DNA of 46,795 bases from an uncultured Prevotella sp. (GCF_946404925.1 NZ_CAMJFM010000021.1:1-46795), one strand, 5' to 3'. Numbered from the stretch's first letter, positions 26,063 to 36,218 are shown. The notes: generated from the letters alone by a model not told the origin. Program-made: numbers and translations.

Positions 26063-27316
26063 ATGGAAAGAACATGGAGATGGTTTGGCAAGAAGGATAA
26101 GATTACTCTTGCACAACTGAGACAGATTGGTGTTGAGGGCATCGTTACTGCCCTGCACGACGTACCTCTGGGTGAGGTATGGACGCGCGAGAAGATTCGC
26201 GACCTGCGTGAGTACATCGAGAGCTACGGCATGCGCTGGAGCGTGGTTGAGAGCCTGCCCGTAGTAGAGACAATCAAATATGGCGGTCCTGACCGCGACC
26301 ACCAGATAGAGGTTTATAAGGAGAGTTTGCGTAACCTGGCAGCCGAGGGCATTCACTGCATCTGTTACAACTTTATGCCTGTGCTCGACTGGGCCCGTAC
26401 CGACCTGTTCCACGACAATCCTAACGGTGCCACCAACCTCTACTTCAACTATGCCGAGTTTGCTTACTTCGACATCTATATCCTGAAGCGTCCAGGCGCT
26501 CGCGAGGAATGGGAGAAATTCCAGTTTCCCGAGGGTTGGGGCAAGGGCCGCAGCGTGATTGCCGAGTGCGACGAGCTGGCCAAGACCATGACTCCTGAGA
26601 AAGACCATAAGTTGGTTGAGAACATCGTTATCAAGACTCAGGGCTTTGTTAGCGGTAACTTCAGCGAGAACGACGAGGCTCCCGTACAGAAGTTCCGCGA
26701 GTTCCTCGACCTGTATAAAGGCATCGACAAGGCTAAGCTGCGTGCCAACATGAAGTACTTCCTCGAGGCTATCATGCCTGTTTGCGAGGAGTGCAACATG
26801 AACATGTGTGTTCACCCCGACGATCCCCCTATCGAGATTCTCGGATTGCCACGCATCGTACGCACCGAGGAGGATATCCAGTGGTTCCTCGATGCAGTGC
26901 CCAACAAGCATAACGGACTCACATTCTGCGCAGGTTCGCTCTCTGCAGGCGCATATAATAATGTGGTTGAACTGGCCAAGAAGTTCGCATCACGCACTCA
27001 CTTTGTTCACCTGCGTTCGTGCCACATCTTCCCCAACGGCGACTTCACCGAGGCCAGCCATCTGGGCGGACGTGCCGACCTGATCGAGCTGTGCCGCATC
27101 TTCGAGAAGGAGAACCCAGAGCTGCCAATGCGTGTGGATCACGGTATGACATTTACCGACGAGCCTGGTGGCATTATGGACGAGAGCAGTCACGGCCACA
27201 ACGCCGGCTATACCCTACTCGGCCGCATGTTTGCTATGGGACAGGTACAGGGCATTCTGGCCACCGTTGACCGCGAGTTGGGCATCGAGTATAAACAGCC
27301 AGGCTTCTTCGATTAA
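26063..27316 (+). CDS. uxuA: D-mannonate dehydratase
   Basis: This 417 aa TIM-barrel enzyme converts D-mannonate to 2-keto-3-deoxygluconate in glucuronate breakdown. Visible family blocks are MERTWRWFGKKDKITLAQLRQIGVEG, YNFMPVLDWARTDL near 112, MNMCVHPDDPPIEILGLPRI near 250, LTFCAGSLSAG near 288 and HVHLRSCHIF-type metal ligands in RTHFVHLRSCHIFPNGDF. It is followed by uxuB with a 31 nt gap, so the two form an operon. No uxaC, kinase or regulator is adjacent. Confidence 0.96.
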   Translation: MERTWRWFGKKDKITLAQLRQIGVEGIVTALHDVPLGEVWTREKIRDLREYIESYGMRWSVVESLPVVETIKYGGPDRDHQIEVYKESLRNLAAEGIHCICYNFMPVLDWARTDLFHDNPNGATNLYFNYAEFAYFDIYILKRPGAREEWEKFQFPEGWGKGRSVIAECDELAKTMTPEKDHKLVENIVIKTQGFVSGNFSENDEAPVQKFREFLDLYKGIDKAKLRANMKYFLEAIMPVCEECNMNMCVHPDDPPIEILGLPRIVRTEEDIQWFLDAVPNKHNGLTFCAGSLSAGAYNNVVELAKKFASRTHFVHLRSCHIFPNGDFTEASHLGGRADLIELCRIFEKENPELPMRVDHGMTFTDEPGGIMDESSHGHNAGYTLLGRMFAMGQVQGILATVDRELGIEYKQPGFFD

Positions 27317-27347
27317 TATATTCGTGCCTTAAAATAATAACAGCATT

Positions 27348-28934
27348 ATGAAATTAAACGATATTATCAGCGGCCAGTTTAACGCCGCAGAATGGGAGCA
27401 GAAGGGCTACCAGCTCCCAAAGTTTGACATCAAGGCCGTTCGTGAGAAGACAGCCAAGGAGCCTACATGGGTACACTTCGGCGGTGGAAACATCTTCCGC
27501 GCCTTCCCTGCCGCCATCCTGAACGATGCACTGAACACAGGTAAGTACGACCGCGGTGTGATTGTGGCCGAGACCTTCGACTTCGAGGTTATCGACAAGG
27601 CCTACGCACCTTACAATAACCTCTCGCTCTGCGTGAACCTCTGCTCTGACGGCAGTATCGAGAAGAAGGTCATCGCCAGCGTTACCGAGGCTCTGAAGGC
27701 CGATCCTCAGTTCGAAGACTGGAACCGACTGGTTGAAATCTTCAAGAACCCATCGTTGCAGATGATTTCGTTCACCATCACCGAGAAGGGCTACACCTAC
27801 AACGAGGCCGACCTGGCTCGCGGACTGAAGCCCGTATTTGCAATGGGTAAGGTTTGCGCCCTGCTGCTGGAGCGCTTCAACGCCGGACAGCTGCCACTCA
27901 CCGTGCAGTCGATGGACAACTGCTCGCACAATGGCGACAAGGTGAAGGCAGGCGTGATGGCTTATGCCGAGCGCTGGGTTAAGGATGGACTCGTACCTGC
28001 TGCATTCCTCGACTACCTGAAGGATGAGAAGAAGATTACATTCCCATGGTCGATGATTGATAAGATTACCCCACGCCCACACGAGAAGGTGAAGGAGATG
28101 CTGGCTGCCGACGGATTCGACGACAACGACTACATCGAGACCGAAAAGCACACCTTTACCGCTCCATTCGTGAACGCTGAAGAGGTGCAGTATCTGGTCA
28201 TCGAGGATAACTACACCAACGGTCGCCCACCATTGGATTTGGGCGGTGCACTCTACACCACACGCGAGACCGTGGACAAGGTTGAGACCATGAAGGTGAC
28301 TACCTGCCTGAATCCACTGCACACCGCAATGAGTATTTACGGCTGCATGCTGGGCTTCACTCTCATCTCTGCCGAGATGGCTGATGAAGACCTCTGCAAC
28401 TTTGTAAAGAAAATTGGATACATCGAATCTATGCCCGTGGTAGTAGATCCAGGCGTATTAAATCCTTACGAATTTATCGGTGCCGTTATCAAGCGCCGCT
28501 TGCCAAATCCATTCATGCCCGATGCTCCACAGCGTATCGCCATGGATACCAGCCAGAAACTGCCTATCCGTTTCGGCGAGACTATTAAGAAGTACATTGC
28601 GCGCGGACTCGACATGAGCAACCTCGAGCTTATTCCACTCACACTGGCTGGTTATGCCCGCTACTTGAAGGGTATTAAGGACGATGGCACATCATTCGAT
28701 TGTTCTCCCGACCCAATGCTTGAGGAACTGCAGGCTATCGTTGCTCCACTGGAGATTGGTAAGGCCGATCAGGATTGGAGCCCTCTGAAGGCTCTGTACA
28801 GCCGCAAGGACGTATTCGGACTCGATTTGTACGAAGCAGGACTTGGCGACCAGATTGAAGGAATGGTCAAAGAGCTGTTTGCAGGCCCAGGAGCCGTTCG
28901 TAGCACCCTACATAAGTATGTTGCAGCCCGCTAA
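27348..28934 (+). CDS. uxuB: Mannitol dehydrogenase-family D-mannonate oxidoreductase
   Basis: This 528 aa NAD-dependent enzyme belongs to the polyol-specific long-chain dehydrogenases. VHFGGGNIFRAF near 42 is the nucleotide-binding loop; TVQSMDNCSHNGDKV near 185 and MIDKITPRPHEKV near 235 are family blocks that include the catalytic Lys region. Context after uxuA makes fructuronate reductase (to D-mannonate) the best call. A strong terminator follows. Confidence 0.93.
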   Translation: MKLNDIISGQFNAAEWEQKGYQLPKFDIKAVREKTAKEPTWVHFGGGNIFRAFPAAILNDALNTGKYDRGVIVAETFDFEVIDKAYAPYNNLSLCVNLCSDGSIEKKVIASVTEALKADPQFEDWNRLVEIFKNPSLQMISFTITEKGYTYNEADLARGLKPVFAMGKVCALLLERFNAGQLPLTVQSMDNCSHNGDKVKAGVMAYAERWVKDGLVPAAFLDYLKDEKKITFPWSMIDKITPRPHEKVKEMLAADGFDDNDYIETEKHTFTAPFVNAEEVQYLVIEDNYTNGRPPLDLGGALYTTRETVDKVETMKVTTCLNPLHTAMSIYGCMLGFTLISAEMADEDLCNFVKKIGYIESMPVVVDPGVLNPYEFIGAVIKRRLPNPFMPDAPQRIAMDTSQKLPIRFGETIKKYIARGLDMSNLELIPLTLAGYARYLKGIKDDGTSFDCSPDPMLEELQAIVAPLEIGKADQDWSPLKALYSRKDVFGLDLYEAGLGDQIEGMVKELFAGPGAVRSTLHKYVAAR

Positions 28935-28975
28935 ATAGAAAACGCGTCAGAAGGCCTTAAAATGGCCTTAAATCG

Positions 28976-29026
28976 AACCGCCGATAGATTCCTACACATG
29001 CGGGAGTTTATCGGCGGTTGTTTTTT
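28976..29026 (+). terminator. Intrinsic terminator of uxuA-uxuB
   Basis: An 11 bp perfect stem AACCGCCGATA (28976-28986) / TATCGGCGGTT (29009-29019), extended by GATTCC against GGGAGTT, is followed by G and six T. Confidence 0.92.
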
Positions 29027-29042
29027 ACGCACCCATTGCTAC

Positions 29043-29182
29043 GCGCTACAGTGCTACAGTTAGAAAACTAATGGTTGGATTGACTAAAATTAGTATTATA
29101 TTTATATATATTATAATATATATAAATATAAAAGTAAAATCAGGATGGATGACGCTTGTAATTTGAACTGTAGCACTGTAGC
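29043..29182. repeat. Large inverted element A: GCTACAGT arms and AT palindrome
   Basis: The left arm (29045-29061) is two GCTACAGT units plus T. The right arm (29166-29182) is its exact 17 nt reverse complement and continues into a third, partial unit. The arms are symmetric about a perfect 36 nt AT-only palindrome (29096-29131). Its central 24 nt (29102-29125) are identical to the core of element B at 46208-46231. No ORF lies inside. Confidence 0.9.
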
Positions 29183-29260
29183 ACTGTGCGGGCAATACTA
29201 TTGAATAAAGAAAAATAATATTTTACAATACCGCTACCGCCATTCTGCATCAAAAACTTA

Positions 29261-29298
29261 CTCCCACACGTGAGCGTAAAATTTCTCTCGTGTGGGAG
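29261..29298 (-). terminator. Terminator of the leu operon
   Basis: CTCCCACACG (29261-29270) / CGTGTGGGAG (29289-29298) form a 10 bp perfect stem, followed on the minus strand by TAAGTTTTTG. It lies 23 nt after the TPR gene stop. Confidence 0.8.
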
Positions 29299-29320
29299 CA
29301 AAAATCTGCATTAGAAATAA

Positions 29321-30034
29321 TTATTTACATTTATCGAACCATTCTTTCAGCGCGGCTCGGGGTGTACCCTGCTTTACGGCCTTATCCAGAGCCTCGCGAG
29401 CCTCATTTTTTCGGCCTAAACGTAGCAAAACATCCACTTTCGACACAGTTAATTCTGCGTTCTTTGGGTTCAAACGTAGCGCTTCATCCCAATCAAATAG
29501 CGCAGCATCATACTGTTCCTGCCCAGTTTCGTAGGCCGCACGGGCTGCATAAGCATCGGCACTATCGGGGAACATCTGCACGCAGCGATTCAGCTCGTCT
29601 ACGGCATCTGCACGACGATTCATCAGCTGTAGCACGTGCGCCAAACCAAGATGTGCCTCCAGATGTTCGGGCTGAATGGCCAAGAAAACCTCGTAATCGG
29701 CCTTAGCCATGTCGTAATGACGCAACTGGGTGTGACAGAAGGCACGGAAATAAAGTGCAGCCAGATTACGATCGTCGAGCTTTAACACCTTACTATATTC
29801 ATCGGCCGCATAATCGTACTGCGAGAGGTTGATGTTGACCTCGGCCTTCTTCAATCGCAGGTCGATATTGTTGGGCTGCTTGTCTATCTGCTCAATCAGC
29901 ACCGACACCGAATCGCGCCATTGCTTGGGCGTTTGCGCCCCTGCGGGGCTAAATGACGAATGAAAAATGATAAATGATAAAGCAACATTTATCAACATTC
30001 TCTTCTTAGCCCCGTCCATCAATTTATCATTCAT
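29321..30034 (-). CDS. Exported TPR-repeat protein at the end of the leu operon
   Basis: This 237 aa protein has a signal-like segment (MLINVALSFIIFHSSFSPAGAQ, from an internal Met at 13) and about five TPR units (for example YDYAADEYSKVLKLDDRNLAALYFRA and YDAALFDWDEALRLNPKNAEL). It lies 17 nt after the leuB stop and has no enzymatic motif. The hydrophobic core of the signal segment is encoded by AATGATA-type repeats and the ATG at 30034 falls inside the matching inverted arm. A link to amino acid synthesis is only positional. Confidence 0.82.
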   Translation of the reverse strand: MNDKLMDGAKKRMLINVALSFIIFHSSFSPAGAQTPKQWRDSVSVLIEQIDKQPNNIDLRLKKAEVNINLSQYDYAADEYSKVLKLDDRNLAALYFRAFCHTQLRHYDMAKADYEVFLAIQPEHLEAHLGLAHVLQLMNRRADAVDELNRCVQMFPDSADAYAARAAYETGQEQYDAALFDWDEALRLNPKNAELTVSKVDVLLRLGRKNEAREALDKAVKQGTPRAALKEWFDKCK

Positions 30035-30054
30035 TATTTATCATTTATCATTTA
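29945..30054. repeat. Inverted pair of AATGATA repeats at the leuB/TPR junction
   Basis: Arm 1 (29951-29982) has AATGATAAATGATAAA on the plus strand. Arm 2 (30021-30054) is the reverse complement pattern (TTTATCATTTATCATTTA). A second nested inverted pair, GGGGCTAA (29945-29952) and TTAGCCCC (30006-30013), sits inside. Both arms begin with GCTAAATGA on their own strand, as does the copy before purM. Confidence 0.8.
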
Positions 30055-31113
30055 GCGCATGCGTATAAAATTCACAATCCACTCTCCTACCTCGCGCGTA
30101 CCATATTTATCGCCACCCTCAACCTGAATCTCGGGGGTGCGAACGTTGGCATCGAGCGATGCGGTTACAGCCTCGCGAATCAAGCCCCCCTCCTTGGTCA
30201 GTCCGAAGTGCTCAAGCAGCATAGCGGCCGACAGAATCTGCGCTATTGGGTTGGCTAGGTTCTGACCCGCAGCCTGCGGCCAAGAGCCGTGTACGGGCTC
30301 GAAAAGTGGCGTATGCTCGCCCAGCGACGATGATGGCTGCAAACCCATTGAGCCAGTGATGCAACTTGTCTCGTCGGTCAGTATGTCGCCGAAGGTATTC
30401 TCGGTAACGATCACGTCGAAGAATCGAGGCTCGGTGAGCACGCGCATCGAGGCATTGTCGATAAACATATAATCGGTAGTAACCTCGGGATACTGCGATT
30501 CCATCTCCTTGGCAATCTGGCGCCACAGGCGACTCGAAGCCAGCACGTTGGCCTTGTCTACAACCGTCAGATGCTTTTTGCGGGTCATCGCCATCTCGAA
30601 GCCTACTTTAAGAATTCTTTCAACTTCAGGGCGGGTATAGATATTGGTATCATAAGCCTTATCATTGTCCTGATATTTCGCACCAAAATACATACCACCG
30701 GTGAGCTCGCGGATGACTACGAAGTCGGCTCCGCGCAGCAGTTCTTCCTTCAGCGGTGACTTGTGCAGCAGGCAGTCGAAGGTTGCTACAGGACGTACGT
30801 TGGCAAACAAGCCCAACTTCTTGCGCATAGCCAGCAGACCTGTCTCAGGACGAATCTTGGCGGTAGGATCGTTGTCGAACTTCAGCGAGCCAACGGCAGC
30901 AAACAGCACAGCATCGGCCTGCATGCACACCTCGTGGGTGCTGTCGGGATAAGGATCGCCCACCTCTTCGATGGCGTGAGCACCGCAGATGGCTGGGGTG
31001 TAAGTAAACTCGTGGCCGAATTTAGCTGCTACAGCATCGAGCACAGCCACACCTTGTTTCATGATCTCAGGGCCTATTCCGTCGCCCTCAAGTATTGCAA
31101 TGTTTAATTTCAT
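30052..31113 (-). CDS. leuB: 3-isopropylmalate dehydrogenase
   Basis: This 353 aa enzyme oxidises and decarboxylates 3-isopropylmalate in leucine synthesis. The family blocks are [11 protein letters not shown] at the N terminus, [27 protein letters not shown] ([20 protein letters not shown]) near 88, [16 protein letters not shown] near 190 and [13 protein letters not shown] near 245. It follows the cimA-like gene with a 37 nt gap. Confidence 0.97.
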   Translation of the reverse strand: MKLNIAILEGDGIGPEIMKQGVAVLDAVAAKFGHEFTYTPAICGAHAIEEVGDPYPDSTHEVCMQADAVLFAAVGSLKFDNDPTAKIRPETGLLAMRKKLGLFANVRPVATFDCLLHKSPLKEELLRGADFVVIRELTGGMYFGAKYQDNDKAYDTNIYTRPEVERILKVGFEMAMTRKKHLTVVDKANVLASSRLWRQIAKEMESQYPEVTTDYMFIDNASMRVLTEPRFFDVIVTENTFGDILTDETSCITGSMGLQPSSSLGEHTPLFEPVHGSWPQAAGQNLANPIAQILSAAMLLEHFGLTKEGGLIREAVTASLDANVRTPEIQVEGGDKYGTREVGEWIVNFIRMR

Positions 31114-31150
31114 ATCTTTATATTTTTATTGCCGTAGATTTCAATTATTA

Positions 31151-32725
31151 CTATAACTCATCAACTTTTTCGTTTTCAATAATGTTCAGCATCTTGAATG
31201 TTGCCTTGATGGCAGCTTCAGTCTGGTCGGCATCCAGTCCGCGGGTGCGGAGAATCTTGCCGTTGTCGTTCCAGGTAATTACGGTCTGCACCAACGCATC
31301 GGTACGTCCGCCTGGCGGAATGGTAACGGCGTAGTTCTGCAGCACGGGGAACGAGCGATCCAGATACTTCTTATAGATGTAGCGCAGCGACTTCACAAAG
31401 GCGTCGTACTGACCGTCGCCGGTTGCGCTGGCTTCGTACTCCTTGCCGTTAATCTCTACCTTGACGTTGGCACCCGGCTTCAGTCCGTAAGCCGTTGATA
31501 CTACGTAACTTACCAGTTTCACCTTATCCTCGGGCGCGTCATGTTTCAGCACGTCGCTCACGATGAATGGCAGGTCTTCCTGCGTCACAATCTCCTTCTT
31601 ATCGCCCAGCTCGGTGATGCGCTGCGTAACGCGGCGCGTCTGTTCAGGCGTTAGCTCAAGCCCCAGTTCCTCCAGGTTCTTGGCTATGTTGGCCTTGCCG
31701 CTATTTTTGCCCAGCGCGTACTCACGGCGACGACCGAATCGCTCGGGCACTAGGGCGTTACAGTACAGGTTATCTTTCTTGTCGCCATCGGCATGCACGC
31801 CAGCCACCTGGGTAAACACGTTGTCGCCGATAATCGGCTGATTAGGCGCCACCGCAATGCCGCTGTAGCTCTCGACGAGTCGCGAAATATCGTTCAACTT
31901 ATCCTCGCGGATGTTGGTGCGGGCGTTGAACTGGTCTTTCAGAATCACCTGAACGCTCGACAGCGGCGCATTGCCGCAGCGCTCGCCCAGTCCGTTCACG
32001 GTTACGTGCAGACCTTTGGCACCACTCAGCACGGCAGCCAACGAGTTCGACACAGCCAAATCGTAATCGTTGTGGGCGTGGAAGTCGAAGTGCGTGTCAG
32101 AATAGCGCTTCAGCATCTTGCGGAAGTACTCGATGCACTGCAGCGGGTTCATAATACCCAGCGTGTCGGGAAGCATAAAGCGGCGGATGCCCACATCGCA
32201 AAGCGCGTCCATCAGCTGGTAGACGTAGTTGGGCGACTCCTTCATGCCGTTGCTCCAGTCCTCCAGATACAGGTTGACGGTGATGCCCTTTGAGCGGGCA
32301 TACTTCACCTCGCGCACGATATCCTCTATATGTTCCTCGGGCGACTTCTGCAGCTGGTGAGTGCAGTGTTTCAGCGAGCCCTTGGCCAGCAGATTCAGCG
32401 TGCGGCAGCCACACTCGGCAGCCCAGTCAACGCTCTTTCCGCCGTCGATAAAGCCCAGCACCTCTACCCTCTCCAGTTTGTCGATTTTCTCGGCATATCG
32501 GCATATCATGGTCACCGCCTCGCGCTCGCCTTCGGATACTCGCGCCGAAGCCACCTCGATGCGATCCACGTTCAGATCGTTGAGCAGCATGCGGGCGATG
32601 ATCAGCTTCTCGTGAGGCAGAAACGACACGCCGCTGGTCTGTTCGCCATCGCGCAGCGTAGAGTCCATAATCTCAACGAAGGGCTGAATGCGCTTGTACT
32701 TGTTTACTTGTTCGCTTGTTCCCAT
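31151..32725 (-). CDS. Citramalate/2-isopropylmalate synthase-family protein
   Basis: This 524 aa protein is a second member of the LeuA/CimA family in the operon. It has VEIMDSTLRDGEQTSGVSF near 20, HAHNDYDLAVSNSLAAV near 210 (metal-binding HxH), NGLGERCGNAPLSSV near 233 and a C-terminal LeuA allosteric-type domain from about 395. The sequence is distant from the first LeuA; the likely role is (R)-citramalate synthase (CimA), which makes the isoleucine precursor from pyruvate and acetyl-CoA. LeuBCD would then serve both branches. The start overlaps the leuD stop by 22 nt within an ACTTGTTY repeat. Which substrate it takes cannot be read from sequence. Confidence 0.8.
   Translation of the reverse strand: MGTSEQVNKYKRIQPFVEIMDSTLRDGEQTSGVSFLPHEKLIIARMLLNDLNVDRIEVASARVSEGEREAVTMICRYAEKIDKLERVEVLGFIDGGKSVDWAAECGCRTLNLLAKGSLKHCTHQLQKSPEEHIEDIVREVKYARSKGITVNLYLEDWSNGMKESPNYVYQLMDALCDVGIRRFMLPDTLGIMNPLQCIEYFRKMLKRYSDTHFDFHAHNDYDLAVSNSLAAVLSGAKGLHVTVNGLGERCGNAPLSSVQVILKDQFNARTNIREDKLNDISRLVESYSGIAVAPNQPIIGDNVFTQVAGVHADGDKKDNLYCNALVPERFGRRREYALGKNSGKANIAKNLEELGLELTPEQTRRVTQRITELGDKKEIVTQEDLPFIVSDVLKHDAPEDKVKLVSYVVSTAYGLKPGANVKVEINGKEYEASATGDGQYDAFVKSLRYIYKKYLDRSFPVLQNYAVTIPPGGRTDALVQTVITWNDNGKILRTRGLDADQTEAAIKATFKMLNIIENEKVDEL
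32692..32722 (-). repeat. GAACAAGY tandem repeat across the leuD/cimA overlap
   Basis: On the minus strand the sequence runs GAACAAGC GAACAAGT AAACAAGT ACAAG, 8-bp units. It is read in two frames, as LeuD EQANK and as EQVNKYK of the next protein. Single orientation only. Confidence 0.6.
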
Positions 32726-33300
32726 AATTCTGTTTTCTGTTTGTTCTGCACCAGGAAGTCGATGTCGTCGAGTCCCTGCATCAAGCAGTGTTTCTTGTAT
32801 CCGTTGATGTCGAAGTGCTCGCTGCTTCCGGTAGCCTTGTTGGTCACCGTCTGATTCGGAAGGTCGACCTCCACCTCCATCTTCGGATTCTTGGCGATGC
32901 TATCGAAGAGCTCCGCCAGGAATGCCTCGCTCACCACCACGGGCAGCACAAAGTTGTTCAGTTCGTTGTTCTTGTGGATATCGGCAAAGAACGAGCTGAT
33001 AACCACGCGGAATCCGTAGCCAGCGATGGCCCAGGCAGCGTGCTCACGGCTCGAGCCCGAACCGAAGTTCTTGCCTGCCACAAGGATGCAGCCCGAATAC
33101 TCAGGATTGTTCAGCACAAAGTCCTTGTTCAGCGTGCCGTCGGCATTGTATCGCCAGTCGCGAAACAGGTTGTCGCCAAAGAACTTCTCCTCGCGGGTTG
33201 TTGCCTTGAGGAATCGGGCGGGTATAATCTGGTCGGTGTCCACATTCTCCAGCGGAAGTGGCACGCAAGTGGATGTTATGATGTTGAATTTCTGTTTCAT
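32704..33300 (-). CDS. leuD: 3-isopropylmalate dehydratase small subunit
   Basis: This 198 aa swivel-domain subunit pairs with LeuC. Visible blocks are [19 protein letters not shown] near 14, [21 protein letters not shown] near 71 and [18 protein letters not shown] ([18 protein letters not shown]) near 94. Its start overlaps the leuC stop as ATGA. Confidence 0.97.
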   Translation of the reverse strand: MKQKFNIITSTCVPLPLENVDTDQIIPARFLKATTREEKFFGDNLFRDWRYNADGTLNKDFVLNNPEYSGCILVAGKNFGSGSSREHAAWAIAGYGFRVVISSFFADIHKNNELNNFVLPVVVSEAFLAELFDSIAKNPKMEVEVDLPNQTVTNKATGSSEHFDINGYKKHCLMQGLDDIDFLVQNKQKTELWEQANK

Positions 33301-34679
33301 AATAGTTCTCTTGGATCGGTTATTACTCCTGTTACAGCAGCGGCAGCGGCGGTTAGGGGCGATGCCAGGATGGTGCGGGCACCGGGGCCCTGGCGACCCT
33401 CGAAGTTGCGGTTCGAGGTGCTAACACTCAACTTGCCAGCAGGGATCTTATCATCGTTCATCGCCAAGCAAGCCGAGCATCCGGGCTGACGAATCTCGAA
33501 GCCAGCCTCAACCAACACTTTGTCGAGCCCCTCCTCGCGAATCTGCTTATCCACAGCCCACGAGCCAGGCACCAGCCAAGCCACAACGTCATCAGCCTTC
33601 TTGCGATCTTTTACTATCGATGCAAACGCACGGAAATCCTCTATTCGGCCATTGGTACAAGCACCCAGGAACACATAATCCACCTTGGTGCCCAGCAACT
33701 TCTGTCCCACTTTGAACCCCATGTAATTGAGTGCTTTGAGGTTTGAGGTTTGAGATTGGAGATTTGTCGGTATCGCTTCTGTAATACCGATACCCATGCC
33801 GGGGTTAGTGCCATAGGTGATGCGGGGCTCGATATCAGAGGCATCGAATGTCAACTCCTTATCGAACACGGCATCATCGCCGCTCTTCAGCGTCTTCCAG
33901 TAAGCCATAGCCTTATCCCACGCCTCACCCTTAGGTGCAAATTCGCGCCCCTTCAGGTACTCGAATGTCGTCTCATCAGGAGCTATGAAACCGCCTCGCG
34001 CACCCATCTCTATCGAGAGGTTACACAGCGTCAATCGGCCCTCCATCGAGAGCGACTCAACGGTTGAGCCAGCATACTCTATGAAATAGCCCGTAGCGCC
34101 GCTGGTGGTAATCTGCGCCATCAGATACAGCGCCACATCCTTTGCCGTAACGCCCTTACCCAGCTGGCCATTGATGGTGATTTGCATCGACTTGGGCTTC
34201 TGCTGCAGAATGCATTGTGAGGCCATCACCATCTCTACCTCGCTGGTGCCGATGCCGAAAGCCACAGCACCCATCGCGCCATGCGTAGAGGTGTGCGAGT
34301 CGCCACAAACAATCGTCATGCCGGGCAGACTCAGACCCTTCTCAGGACCTACCACATGGATAATACCATTATCTTTCGACATCATGCCATAGTGCGTCAG
34401 TCCGAATTCGGCGGCATTCTTGGCCAACGTGTCAACCTGCTTCTTCGATACAGGATCCTCTATGGGTTTATCCTGATCGTGCGTTGGCGTATTATGGTCG
34501 GGCATGCAGTAAATCTGCTGAGGGCGGAAGCATTTCAATCCGCGAGCCCTCATGCCGTCGAACGCCTGAGGCGAAGTCACCTCGTGGCAGTACAGGCGGT
34601 CGATGTAGAGCTGGGTTGGTCCGTCCTCTACCTGCTGCACCACATGCTTATCCCAAATTTTATCAAATAATGTGTTCAT
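33297..34679 (-). CDS. leuC: 3-isopropylmalate dehydratase large subunit
   Basis: This 460 aa aconitase-family subunit carries the 4Fe-4S cluster. Visible blocks are [18 protein letters not shown] near 29, [15 protein letters not shown] near 126, [17 protein letters not shown] near 335 (cluster Cys) and [17 protein letters not shown] near 395 (second and third cluster Cys). Around residues 305-315 an in-frame stretch ([11 protein letters not shown]) is encoded by a GAGGTTT tandem repeat and looks like an insertion in a surface loop. The start overlaps the leuA stop as ATGA. Confidence 0.96.
   Translation of the reverse strand: MNTLFDKIWDKHVVQQVEDGPTQLYIDRLYCHEVTSPQAFDGMRARGLKCFRPQQIYCMPDHNTPTHDQDKPIEDPVSKKQVDTLAKNAAEFGLTHYGMMSKDNGIIHVVGPEKGLSLPGMTIVCGDSHTSTHGAMGAVAFGIGTSEVEMVMASQCILQQKPKSMQITINGQLGKGVTAKDVALYLMAQITTSGATGYFIEYAGSTVESLSMEGRLTLCNLSIEMGARGGFIAPDETTFEYLKGREFAPKGEAWDKAMAYWKTLKSGDDAVFDKELTFDASDIEPRITYGTNPGMGIGITEAIPTNLQSQTSNLKALNYMGFKVGQKLLGTKVDYVFLGACTNGRIEDFRAFASIVKDRKKADDVVAWLVPGSWAVDKQIREEGLDKVLVEAGFEIRQPGCSACLAMNDDKIPAGKLSVSTSNRNFEGRQGPGARTILASPLTAAAAAVTGVITDPRELL
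33735..33766 (+). repeat. TTGAGGT tandem repeat inside leuC
   Basis: Units of 7 bp (TTTGAGG TTTGAGG TTTGAGA) then a degenerate GGAGATTTG. It encodes the loop [11 protein letters not shown] in LeuC. Single orientation. Confidence 0.65.
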
Positions 34680-36181
34680 TCTTCGTCTTTCTTAAATTTG
34701 TTTATACAATCGATATACGCTTCAACCGATGCGGTAACGATATCGGTGTTGGCACCGAATCCGTAGTACAGACTGCCGTCGTACTCCACCTGCATGTGTA
34801 CCTTACCCACATCGTCGCTTCCCTTCGAGATAGCCTGAATGGTGAATTCCTTCAGCGTCATCTGCTTCATAATAATCTTCTTCAGCGCCTTGATGGCAGC
34901 ATCCACAGGACCGTTTCCGCTGGCAGCAGCCTCAAACTTCTGTCCGCTGATGTCGAGTCCGATAGAGGCCACGCTCTTAACGCCCTTACCAGTAGTAACC
35001 TGCAGGAAGTCGAGTCTAACTGCGTGAGTATCAGCAGTATCGGCGCCTGCCAGCATCAATGCATCGGCATCGCTCACCTCCTTCTTCTGGTCGGCCAGAG
35101 CCAAGAATTTCTCATATACCTTGTCGAGTTTCTCTTCCGTAAGATCCACGCCGTTCACGTGCAGACGATGCTTCAGAGCGGCACGACCCGAGCGGGCGGT
35201 CAGTACGATGCTGTTATCATCGATACCCACATCTTTCGGGTCCATAATCTCGTAAGTGTGTACATTCTTCAGCACGCCATCCTGATGTATGCCGCTTGAG
35301 TGCGCAAAGGCATTGCGACCAACCACCGCCTTGTTAGGCTGAACCGGCATGTTCATCAGGCTCGACACCATACGGCTGGTTGGATAAATCTTGGTGGTAT
35401 TGATGTTGGTCTCGATGCCCAGCTGCTTGTGGCACTTCAGTATCATCGCAATCTCCTCGAGCGATGTGTTTCCAGCGCGTTCGCCTATACCGTTGATAGT
35501 CACTTCCACTTGTCGCGCTCCTGCCATCACACCGTTAAACGTGTTGGCAGTAGCCATTCCCAAGTCGTTGTGGCAGTGGGTTGAAATGATGGCGCGATCG
35601 ATATTATCAACGTGCTCCTTCAGGTACTTGATCTTATCGAAATACTCCTGTGGCAAGCAGTATCCTGTGGTATCGGGGATATTTACAACCGTTGCTCCAG
35701 CCTTGATCACAGCCTCTACCACACGGGCCAGATACTCGTTATCGGTACGTCCGGCATCCTCGCAGTAGAATTCCACATCATCTACAAACCTCTTGGCATA
35801 CTTGGTGGCAGCCACGGCGCGCTCCAGAATCTCCTCGCGGGTAGAATTGAACTTAAACTGGATGTGCTCGTCGCTGGTGCCGATACCAGTGTGGATACGC
35901 TTGTGCTTGGCATACTGCAGCGCCTCGAAGGCCACGTCGATATCGCGCTCTACAGCTCGAGTCAGCGCACAGATAACCGGCCAGGTTACGGCTTTCGAAA
36001 TCTCAATCACACTGTTAAAGTCGCCTGGACTTGAAATAGGGAATCCTGCTTCGATTACGTCCACGCCCAACTGCTCAAGCGCCTTAGCCACCTGAATCTT
36101 CTCTACGGTGTTCAACTGGCATCCGGGCACCTGTTCGCCGTCGCGGAGCGTTGTGTCGAAAATAAACAATCTGTCACTCAT
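34676..36181 (-). CDS. leuA: 2-isopropylmalate synthase
   Basis: This 501 aa enzyme commits 2-oxoisovalerate to leucine. It opens with [18 protein letters not shown], has [17 protein letters not shown] near 203 (metal-binding His pair), [17 protein letters not shown] near 230 and the C-terminal regulatory domain from about 395, the site of leucine feedback. It is the first gene of leuA-leuC-leuD-cimA-leuB-TPR and is preceded by a leader peptide and attenuator. Confidence 0.97.
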   Translation of the reverse strand: MSDRLFIFDTTLRDGEQVPGCQLNTVEKIQVAKALEQLGVDVIEAGFPISSPGDFNSVIEISKAVTWPVICALTRAVERDIDVAFEALQYAKHKRIHTGIGTSDEHIQFKFNSTREEILERAVAATKYAKRFVDDVEFYCEDAGRTDNEYLARVVEAVIKAGATVVNIPDTTGYCLPQEYFDKIKYLKEHVDNIDRAIISTHCHNDLGMATANTFNGVMAGARQVEVTINGIGERAGNTSLEEIAMILKCHKQLGIETNINTTKIYPTSRMVSSLMNMPVQPNKAVVGRNAFAHSSGIHQDGVLKNVHTYEIMDPKDVGIDDNSIVLTARSGRAALKHRLHVNGVDLTEEKLDKVYEKFLALADQKKEVSDADALMLAGADTADTHAVRLDFLQVTTGKGVKSVASIGLDISGQKFEAAASGNGPVDAAIKALKKIIMKQMTLKEFTIQAISKGSDDVGKVHMQVEYDGSLYYGFGANTDIVTASVEAYIDCINKFKKDEE

Positions 36182-36218
36182 CTTTGTCTTTTATTTAAAT
36201 TTGTTTGTATATCCAACG

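Larger units (their letters stand above)
28935..29320. other. 386 nt intergenic region: terminator, inverted element, terminator
   Basis: The gap between convergent uxuB and the TPR gene holds no ORF worth calling. It contains the uxuB terminator (28976-29026), a large inverted-repeat element with an AT palindrome (29043-29182), and the terminator of the leu operon (29261-29298). A small GGCCTTAAAATGGCC hairpin also lies at about 28953-28967. Confidence 0.85.

Noticed and set aside
25955..26911. 318 aa minus-strand open frame opposite uxuA
   Set aside because: Antisense shadow of uxuA that runs across its promoter; composition is not protein-like.
27354..28322. 322 aa minus-strand open frame opposite uxuB
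   Set aside because: Antisense shadow of a conserved dehydrogenase, lacking domain features.
29043..29182. Insertion sequence flanked by inverted repeats
   Set aside because: There is no transposase frame, and the arms are tandem short units and not typical IS ends. A non-autonomous element remains possible and is kept as a finding.
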